Part shown: piece after piece, positions 58,572-64,000 of the stretch
How positions within the stretch are numbered: position 1 is the stretch's first letter
Layout of the letters: the number at the start of each line of letters is the position of its first letter
From: Asanoa ferruginea
Lineage (GTDB): Bacteria; Actinomycetota; Actinomycetes; Mycobacteriales; Micromonosporaceae
Reading direction: 5' to 3'
Assembly: GCF_003387075.1 (NCBI RefSeq)
Contig: NZ_QUMQ01000001.1
Coordinates: 4,712,001 to 4,776,000, forward strand
DNA length: 64,000 bases
Position numbers and translations under genes: made by a program
Notes under the pieces: generated by a model
What the model was told of the DNA's origin: nothing
Database searches by the model: none
What the model saw: the letters and a program-made list of their open reading frames with translations, nothing else

Positions 58572-59694
58572 TCGGCATCGTCACCGTCACGGCCAGCCCG
58601 CCCACGTCTATCGGGGTGGCCGTGACGGTGCCGCCGTGCGCGCGCACGATCGACCGGACGATGGCCAGTCCCAGGCCGGTCGAGCCGCGGTCGTTCGCGA
58701 GCTTGTGAAAAGGCTCGAACAACTGTTGTACGTCGGCCGCGGCGATCGGGTTGCCGCTGTTGCGAACCGTGACAACGGCTTGTCCCCCTTGTTGGTTGCT
58801 GGCTACTTCGACCCAGCCGCCGGTTCTGTTGTGGCGCACGGCGTTGTCGACCAGGTTGCTGAGCAGGCGGTCGAGCAGTGCCGGGTCGCCGTGGACCGGC
58901 GCGGGGCGCAGGTCGGTGGTGACTGTCAGCCCAGCCTTTTCGAGCTCCGTGTCGGCGTCGCTCACCGCGGCGCCGGCCGCGACAGCCAGGTCGTAGGTCT
59001 CTTTGGTGAGGGCGCCGCTGTCGCTGCGGGCCAGCGCCAACAGCGCGTCCAAGGTGCGGCCGGCCCGGTCGGTCGCCGTGAGGGCGCGGCGGGCCATCGC
59101 CTCCCACTGCTCGGGTGTGCTCTGCCGCTTGGCCAGTTGCACCTCGGCGCCGGTGCGGACGATCGCCAGCGGGGTACGCAGTTCGTGGGCGGCGTCGGCG
59201 ACGAACCGGCGCTGGCTGGCGAAGGACGCCTCCAGCCGGGTCACCATCTCGTCGAAGGTGTCGGCCAGTTCCTTGATCTCGTCGTGCGGGCCGGTCAGCG
59301 CGATCCGCTCGTGCAACCGGTCCTGCGAGATCCGCCTGGTCGTCGCGGTAAACGTGCGCAGCGGTCGCAGCAGCCGGCCGGCGACGATCCAGCAGACGCC
59401 CAGGCCCAGCACGGCGATGCCGGCCAGCGCGAGCGCCGAGGTGCCCGCGGTGTCGACCAGCGTGCTCCGGCGCAGCCGGTCGGTCTCGATGCTCACCCGC
59501 CCGTAGGCCGCGCATTTGGTGTCGGCCACCGGGTCTTCGTTGGCCCGGTCGCAGGTCGCGGCGATCTCGGCCGGCGGCGGGTCGTTGACGTTGGCGTAGA
59601 GGCTCCGGTAGAGCAGCGCGTAGTTGAGCGCGAGGAGGACGGCGCAGGTGCCGACCAGCACGACGGCGTAGACGAGGGTCAGCCGGATCCTCAT
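58543..59694 (-). CDS. Two-component sensor histidine kinase
   Basis: A 383-residue membrane kinase from ATG 59694. TM1 (TLVYAVVLVGTCAVLLALNYALLY) and TM2 (ALALAGIAVLGLGVCWIVAG) flank a short external loop of ~65 residues with two Cys. HAMP is at RLLRPLRTFTATTRRISQDRL. HisKA is SQRRFVADAAHELRTPLAIVRTGAEVQLA with the phospho-His in HELRTP. The ATPase domain carries NLVDNAVRHN and GLGLAIVRSIVRAHGG. Its start overlaps the response regulator stop (ATGA), so it is the second gene of the operon. Its 3' end overlaps helD. Confidence 0.96.
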   Translation of the reverse strand: MRIRLTLVYAVVLVGTCAVLLALNYALLYRSLYANVNDPPPAEIAATCDRANEDPVADTKCAAYGRVSIETDRLRRSTLVDTAGTSALALAGIAVLGLGVCWIVAGRLLRPLRTFTATTRRISQDRLHERIALTGPHDEIKELADTFDEMVTRLEASFASQRRFVADAAHELRTPLAIVRTGAEVQLAKRQSTPEQWEAMARRALTATDRAGRTLDALLALARSDSGALTKETYDLAVAAGAAVSDADTELEKAGLTVTTDLRPAPVHGDPALLDRLLSNLVDNAVRHNRTGGWVEVASNQQGGQAVVTVRNSGNPIAAADVQQLFEPFHKLANDRGSTGLGLAIVRSIVRAHGGTVTATPIDVGGLAVTVTMPISATRSIAG

Positions 59695-60341
59695 AGCCGG
59701 TATCCCGCGCCGACGAGGGTTTCGATCAGGGGTGGCTCGCCGAGCTTGCGGCGCAGTCGGGCGACGGTGACGCGTACGGTCGCGGTGAACGGATCGGCGT
59801 GTTCGTCCCACGCCCGTTCCAGCAGGTCTTCGGCGCTGACCACGGCGCCGTCGGCGGTGAGCAGGATCTCCAGGACGGCAAGCTCCTTTGTGGTCAGTGG
59901 AATCAGCCGGCCGTCGCGGGTGACCACCCGGCGCGCGGTGTCGAAGGTCAGGCCGGCCCGCCGCAACACCCGCGGCGCGTTGTTGGCCCGGCGGGCCAGG
60001 GCCCGGATCCGCAGCACCAACTCGTCGAAGACGAACGGCTTGGCCAGGTAGTCGTCGGCGCCGAGCAGCAGCCCGGCGACCCGGTCGGCGGCCTCGCCGG
60101 CCGCGGTCAGCATCAGGATCCGCGCGTCGTTGCCGGCCGCGGCCAGCGCCGTGCACACCTGGTCGCCGTGCACCAGCGGGAGGTCGCGGTCGAGCACGAT
60201 CACGTCGTAGCGGTTGGCCTGGCCCTTGTGCAGCCCGTCGACGCCGTCGGCGGCGAGGTCGACGGCGATGCCCCGGTCGCGCAGCCCGTCGGCGACCTGC
60301 TCGGCCAGCAGGGGCTCGTCTTCGATCAGCAGCACCCGCAC
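59691..60341 (-). CDS. OmpR-family response regulator
   Basis: A 216-residue regulator from GTG 60341 (VRVLLIEDEPLLAEQVADGLRDRG). The receiver domain has the acidic pair in IEDE, the phospho-acceptor Asp in DVIVLDRDLPLVHG and Lys in YLAKPFVFDELVLRIRALARR. The winged-helix output domain is LTFDTARRVVTRDGRLIPLTTKELAVLEILL, ending ATVRVTVARLRRKLGEPPLIETLVGAGYRL. It is divergent from the lipoprotein-ABC export operon by 85 bp and is the likely regulator of that operon. Coupled to the sensor kinase by ATGA. Confidence 0.96.
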   Translation of the reverse strand: MRVLLIEDEPLLAEQVADGLRDRGIAVDLAADGVDGLHKGQANRYDVIVLDRDLPLVHGDQVCTALAAAGNDARILMLTAAGEAADRVAGLLLGADDYLAKPFVFDELVLRIRALARRANNAPRVLRRAGLTFDTARRVVTRDGRLIPLTTKELAVLEILLTADGAVVSAEDLLERAWDEHADPFTATVRVTVARLRRKLGEPPLIETLVGAGYRL

Positions 60342-60426
60342 CCTCGCAGTGTGCGGGATCGGGGATAACACCGGCGTTACAGGCGCGGTAACGGTGGCGT
60401 TGCGGGGTCGCTGCTCGACTGGGCGC

Positions 60427-60960
60427 ATGAGAAGAGCATGGTGGCTGTTGTCGTTGGCGCTGGTCCTGCTGGGCGGCTGCGGGTCGTCGGATGACGCTGG
60501 GGGCGTGGCTTCGGCGGGCGGCGCCGCGCCGCGACCGAACGTTTCGCCCAGCGTCAGCCGGCTCGACCAGATGATCATCTACACCCGGTGTATGCGGGAG
60601 CACGGCGTGCCGATGGCGGACCCGGAGGTGGAGGGCGAGACCGTCCGGCAGGGGCGGTATGACAAGGAGGCGGTGAGTTCGGCGGTGGAGCGGGCCGCCG
60701 AGGACGCCTGTGCGCAGCAGCGGCCGCCGCAGGAGACCGGTCCCGGGATCGACTTCAAGAACGGACTGGCCCGGCAGTTCGCGAAGTGCATGCGCGACCA
60801 CGGGGTGGCCGACTATCCCGATCCGGACCCGAACGGTCAGACCCGGGTCGGGCCGGAGATCGGGCAGGATCCGCAATACCGGGACGCGCGGAAGGCCTGC
60901 GACGCGGAGATGGATGCCGCCACCCGGTCGTTCCTCGCGAGCACACCGGTGCCGCGGTGA
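60427..60960 (+). CDS. Putative lipoprotein, first gene of the export operon
   Basis: A 177-residue protein from ATG 60427 ([20 protein letters not shown]). The lipobox LLGGC makes Cys18 the predicted lipidated residue. The mature part has two similar helical units with paired Cys: [20 protein letters not shown] and [20 protein letters not shown], each beginning CMR(E/D)HGV, with further Cys residues in EDACAQQ and KACDAE. Disulfide-linked duplicate units are implied. Proteins like this are often found with MacA-like adaptors in actinobacteria. Its stop overlaps the adaptor start (GTGA). Confidence 0.85.
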   Translation: MRRAWWLLSLALVLLGGCGSSDDAGGVASAGGAAPRPNVSPSVSRLDQMIIYTRCMREHGVPMADPEVEGETVRQGRYDKEAVSSAVERAAEDACAQQRPPQETGPGIDFKNGLARQFAKCMRDHGVADYPDPDPNGQTRVGPEIGQDPQYRDARKACDAEMDAATRSFLASTPVPR

Positions 60961-62042
60961 GAGCGGCGCCGCCCCGTCGCCGTCGCCTTCGCGGCAGGGC
61001 CGTCGTGGCGGTCGGTGCGGCGGTGACCGTGGGCGCGGCCGCCTGGGCGACGGTCGGCTTCGGGAACGGTGGCGGCGCTGCCGCGCCGACCGGCGCCGTC
61101 CTGCCGCCGGAAACCGCGCAGGTCACCCGGCAGACCCTCCAGGACACCGAGGCGGTCACCGGATCCCTGGGCTACGGCGGCACGACGATGCTGGCCGGCC
61201 GGGTGCCAGGGGTGGTCACCGCGCTGCCGCTGGCCGGCGCCGTGCTCGGCCGGGGACAGCCGATCTACCGGGTCGACGACGCGCCGATCGTGCTGCTGTC
61301 GGGCGGGGTAGCGGCCTACCGGTCGCTCGGGCCGGGCGATGTCGGCACCGATGTCCGGCAGCTCGAAACCAACCTCGCGGCGCTGGGCTATCGGGGGTTC
61401 ACTGTGGACCGTCGCTTTACGGCCGCGACGGCAATCGCGGTGCGCCGGTGGCAGCGCTCGTTGGGGCTGCCCCGCACCGGCCGGATCGAGCAGGGTCGGG
61501 TGGTGTTCGCGCCGGGCCGCATCCGGGTCGACTCGGTGACGGCCAGCGTCAACCAGTCGACCGGCGGGGCGGAGGAAGTGCTGCGCTACACCGGGACCGA
61601 CCGGGTGGTGACCGTCCAGCTCGACGTGTCACGCCAGCGGTTGGCCCGCACGGGCACCGCGGTGCGGATCACGCTGCCCGACGGCAAGCAGGTGGCCGGC
61701 CGGGTGGGTCGGGTCTACACGGTGGTCGTGCCGCCGCCCGACCCGAGCGCCGAACCGGAGACCAGGATCGAGGCGGTCGTCGCGCTGGCCGACCCGGGTG
61801 CGGCGGCCGGCATCTCGGCGGCCGTGGTCGACGTGGTGTTCACCGCGGCCGACCGCCCCGACGTGCTCACCGTGCCGATCGCGGCCCTGGTGGCGCTGGC
61901 CGAGGGCGGCTACGGCGTCGAGGTGGTGGAGGGCTCGTCGACCCGCTACGTCGCGGTGACGACCGGGCTGTTCGCCAACGGCCGGGTGGAGATTTCCGGT
62001 GCCGGGCTCCGGGAAGGCCTGACCGTGGGGATGCCCCGATGA
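60957..62042 (+). CDS. Periplasmic-adaptor-like protein with peptidoglycan-binding domain
   Basis: A 361-residue protein from GTG 60957. An Arg-rich start and one hydrophobic helix ([21 protein letters not shown]) anchor it to the membrane. Outside there is a biotinyl/lipoyl-like start ([42 protein letters not shown]) interrupted by a PG_binding_1 domain ([49 protein letters not shown]). The rest is a beta-rich adaptor portion ([33 protein letters not shown]). In Gram-positives such proteins link MacB-type transporters to the wall. Translationally coupled on both sides. Confidence 0.9.
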   Translation: MRAAPPRRRRLRGRAVVAVGAAVTVGAAAWATVGFGNGGGAAAPTGAVLPPETAQVTRQTLQDTEAVTGSLGYGGTTMLAGRVPGVVTALPLAGAVLGRGQPIYRVDDAPIVLLSGGVAAYRSLGPGDVGTDVRQLETNLAALGYRGFTVDRRFTAATAIAVRRWQRSLGLPRTGRIEQGRVVFAPGRIRVDSVTASVNQSTGGAEEVLRYTGTDRVVTVQLDVSRQRLARTGTAVRITLPDGKQVAGRVGRVYTVVVPPPDPSAEPETRIEAVVALADPGAAAGISAAVVDVVFTAADRPDVLTVPIAALVALAEGGYGVEVVEGSSTRYVAVTTGLFANGRVEISGAGLREGLTVGMPR

Positions 62043-62707
62043 TCTCGCTGACCGACGTGACCAAGGTCTATCCCGGCGACGTCCGCGCCCTGGCCGGCGT
62101 CACCCTGACCATCGACGCCGGCGAACTGGTCGCGGTCGTCGGCCCGTCCGGTTCGGGCAAGTCGACGATGCTGCACCTGCTCGGCACCCTCGACCGGCCC
62201 ACCACCGGGCGGGTGGTCGTCGACGGGCACGACGTGTCGCGGCTGTCGGACCGGCAGCTGTCGGCGCTGCGCGCCACCCGGGTCGGCTTCGTGTTCCAGC
62301 AGTTCCATCTGGCCGCGGGGACGCCGGCGCTCGACAACGTGGCCGACGGTCTGCTCTACGCGGGCGTACCCCCTCGGGATCGTGCTCGTCGAGCGCGGGC
62401 CGCGCTCGAGCGGGTCGGTCTCGGTCACCGGCTCGACCACGCCCCGCACGAGCTGTCCGGTGGCGAGCGGCAGCGGGTCGCGATCGCGCGGGCCGTGATC
62501 GGCTCGCCCGCGCTGCTGCTCGCTGACGAGCCGACCGGCAACCTCGACACCGCGTCGGGTCAGGGCGTGTTGGCGTTGCTACGGGAACTCAATGCGGCCG
62601 GCACCACGGTCGTGGTGATCACCCACGATCGGGACGTCGCGGTCGGGCTCGACCGGCAGGTGCGGATGCGGGACGGCCTGGTCGTCTCGTCGGTGCCGGC
62701 GTGGTGA
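62039..62707 (+). CDS. ABC transporter ATP-binding protein (MacB/LolD type)
   Basis: A 222-residue ATPase. Walker A is [21 protein letters not shown], the Q-loop lies in [19 protein letters not shown], the signature is [16 protein letters not shown], the Walker B is [13 protein letters not shown] and the switch is [11 protein letters not shown]. Its ATG overlaps the adaptor stop and its stop overlaps the permease start, so adaptor, ATPase and permease form one tripartite export unit. It is closely similar in type to the other ABC ATPase in this window (2668), but that one lacks an adaptor. Confidence 0.95.
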   Translation: MISLTDVTKVYPGDVRALAGVTLTIDAGELVAVVGPSGSGKSTMLHLLGTLDRPTTGRVVVDGHDVSRLSDRQLSALRATRVGFVFQQFHLAAGTPALDNVADGLLYAGVPPRDRARRARAALERVGLGHRLDHAPHELSGGERQRVAIARAVIGSPALLLADEPTGNLDTASGQGVLALLRELNAAGTTVVVITHDRDVAVGLDRQVRMRDGLVVSSVPAW

Positions 62708-63906
62708 GCACGGCGCCACGGCCCGCCCGGCTGGCGTTGCGGGATGTGGTGCGGGTGGGTGCGGCGGGGCTGCGTACCCGGCCGAACCGGGCGTTGTTGT
62801 CAGCGCTGGGCATCGCGATCGGCATCGCGGCCATGGTGGCGGTGGTCGGCATCTCGAGCTCGTCGCGCGAGCAACTCGACCGCCAACTCGCCGCGCTCGG
62901 CACCAACCTGCTCACCGTCTCGCCGGGCCAGACCGTCGCGGGTTCCGAGGCGAAGCTGCCGGCCTCGTCCGAGGCGATGATCGCGCGGATCGGTCCGGTC
63001 ACCGCGGTCTCGGCGACGGGAGCGGTCTCCGGCGCGAAGGTCTACCGGTCGGACCGGATCCCCCGGGTGGAGACCAACGGCCTGTCGGTGCGGGCGGCCC
63101 GGCTGACCCTGCCGTCGACGGTCGGCGCTGCTATGCGTGCCGGTACCTGGCTCAACGGCGCGACCAGCCGCTATCCGGCGGCGGTGTTGGGCGCCGAGGC
63201 CGCGGAGCGGCTCGGCATCGGGCGGCCCAGCCCGCTGACCCAGATCCTGGTCGGCAGCGAGCGATTCACGGTGGTCGGGGTGCTGGCGCCGGTGCCGCTG
63301 GCCCGCGAGCTCGACACGACGGTGTTGATCGGCTGGAAGGTCGCGGCCGGCCGGTTTGGGTTCGATGGCCGGCCGACCACCGTCTACACCAGGTCAGCGG
63401 ATGCCCAGGTCGAGGCTGTCCACAGTGTCCTCGCCGCGACGGCCAACCCGTCGGCTCCTGGTGACGTCAGCGTCTCGCGGCCGTCGGACGCGCTGGCCGC
63501 GAGCCGGGCCGCCGATGTCACGCTGAGCGGGCTGCTGCTGGGCTTGGGTGCGGTGGCCCTGCTCGTGGGCGGGATCGGGGTGGCCAACACGATGGTCATC
63601 TCGGTGCTGGAACGCCGGTCCGAGATCGGGCTGCGCCGTGCGCTGGGGGCCACCCGCGGGCAGATCCGCCTTCAGTTTCTGACCGAGTCGTTGTTGCTGT
63701 CGGCCCTTGGCGGCGTGGGCGGGGTGCTGCTCGGCGTCGCGGTCACCACGAGCTATGCCGGCTACCAGTCCTGGCCGGCGGTGGTGCCGGCCTGGGCGTC
63801 TGCCGGCGGGTTCGCCGCGACCGTCGTGATCGGCGGCCTGGCCGGCCTCTACCCGGCGATCCGCGCAGCCCGCCTGTCCCCGACGGAGGCCCTGGCGACA
63901 CCCTGA
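62704..63906 (+). CDS. ABC transporter permease, MacB/FtsX type
   Basis: About 400 residues from GTG 62704 (a tandem GTG lies at 62701). TM1 is [20 protein letters not shown], followed by [25 protein letters not shown], the classic MacB start. A large external domain of ~210 residues comes next, then the FtsX block [64 protein letters not shown] and a final helix pair ending [20 protein letters not shown]. It completes the export operon. The substrate is unknown; antimicrobial or lipid-linked compounds are usual for the family. Confidence 0.95.
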   Translation: MSTAPRPARLALRDVVRVGAAGLRTRPNRALLSALGIAIGIAAMVAVVGISSSSREQLDRQLAALGTNLLTVSPGQTVAGSEAKLPASSEAMIARIGPVTAVSATGAVSGAKVYRSDRIPRVETNGLSVRAARLTLPSTVGAAMRAGTWLNGATSRYPAAVLGAEAAERLGIGRPSPLTQILVGSERFTVVGVLAPVPLARELDTTVLIGWKVAAGRFGFDGRPTTVYTRSADAQVEAVHSVLAATANPSAPGDVSVSRPSDALAASRAADVTLSGLLLGLGAVALLVGGIGVANTMVISVLERRSEIGLRRALGATRGQIRLQFLTESLLLSALGGVGGVLLGVAVTTSYAGYQSWPAVVPAWASAGGFAATVVIGGLAGLYPAIRAARLSPTEALATP

Positions 63907-64000
63907 CGCCGACGTTCTTCCTGGCGTGTGGGGCGGAGTGCGGCGCGGCCTGGCGTTGCGCGGTCCGACCTGGCGTTGCGAGGTCGGGGCCGGAGTGCGG
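63907..64000. other. GC-rich intergenic end of window with short repeats
   Basis: After the permease stop the last 94 bases hold two copies of CCTGGCGTTGCG and two copies of CGGAGTGCGG, in a manner like the GC-rich repeat arrays elsewhere in the window. No gene or clear terminator is visible before the window ends. Confidence 0.5.

Overview
The window is GC-rich actinobacterial chromosome. Codon usage, frequent GTG starts, many ATGA/GTGA start-stop overlaps, a GGGGCCC-cored dispersed repeat at 14453-14494 and a secreted GH10-CBM2 xylanase point to Micromonosporaceae (Actinoplanes, Micromonospora, Asanoa and relatives). The family assignment is an inference; no rRNA or tRNA gene is present to confirm it. 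About 53 protein genes are supported, with one intact IS481-family insertion sequence and several tandem repeat arrays.

Layout. 1-3930: the end of a flavin disulfide reductase-like gene, then a minus-strand PadR - ABC ATPase - FtsX permease - small protein operon that starts at a near-perfect palindromic operator. 3943-7522: a three-subunit molybdenum hydroxylase of the PaoABC/YagTSR type (minus strand). 7639-9861: a MazG-like protein, an App1-type phosphatase and an unknown protein. 9939-18736: the metabolic centrepiece, a compact form I aerobic CO dehydrogenase operon (coxM-coxS-coxL, an XdhC-YHS fusion, coxD, coxE, coxF, coxG). CoxL carries the AYACSFR copper-cysteine loop that marks true CO dehydrogenases.

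18733-28648: a HhH-GPD protein, xylanase, a SnoaL-like protein coupled to an ECF sigma factor, a PadR/membrane-protein pair, DUF4236 and PRC-barrel proteins, a 14-TM drug exporter, DUF4235 and a membrane Ser/Thr kinase. 28741-30241: a tandem repeat array made partly from the end of tex, interrupted by an IS481-type element that landed exactly on the tex stop codon. 30237-37834: tex, a degenerate PP2C-like protein with a MarR regulator, an aminoglycoside phosphotransferase-like protein with a large low-complexity insertion, a 49-residue protein missed by length cut-offs, an adenosine deaminase homologue with altered motifs, and a repeat-containing unknown protein.

37803-46661: a CMD-family protein, sdhCAB with a divergent LysR regulator, a PemK/MazF-like protein, a Tat-type beta carbonic anhydrase, a 96-bp tandem repeat array, a phosphotransferase, and an ECF41-type sigma factor divergent from its likely target, an NAD(P)-binding protein. 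46650-58571: a universal stress protein, a TPR protein translationally coupled to an Hsp90-like ATPase, the giant helicase HrpA, a winged-helix protein and a HelD-type RNA polymerase recycling motor with overlapping divergent starts. 58543-63906: a two-component system divergent from a lipoprotein - adaptor - ABC ATPase - permease operon.

Functional themes are carbon scavenging and respiration (CO oxidation, SDH, xylan degradation, carbonic anhydrase), transcription control (two ECF sigmas with NTF2-like tails, two PadR, MarR, LysR, HelD, Tex) and envelope transport. The least explained items are the Hsp90-TPR pair, the YHS-bearing maturation factor joined through a mobile repeat, and the IS whose target hexamer supplies stop codons on both strands.
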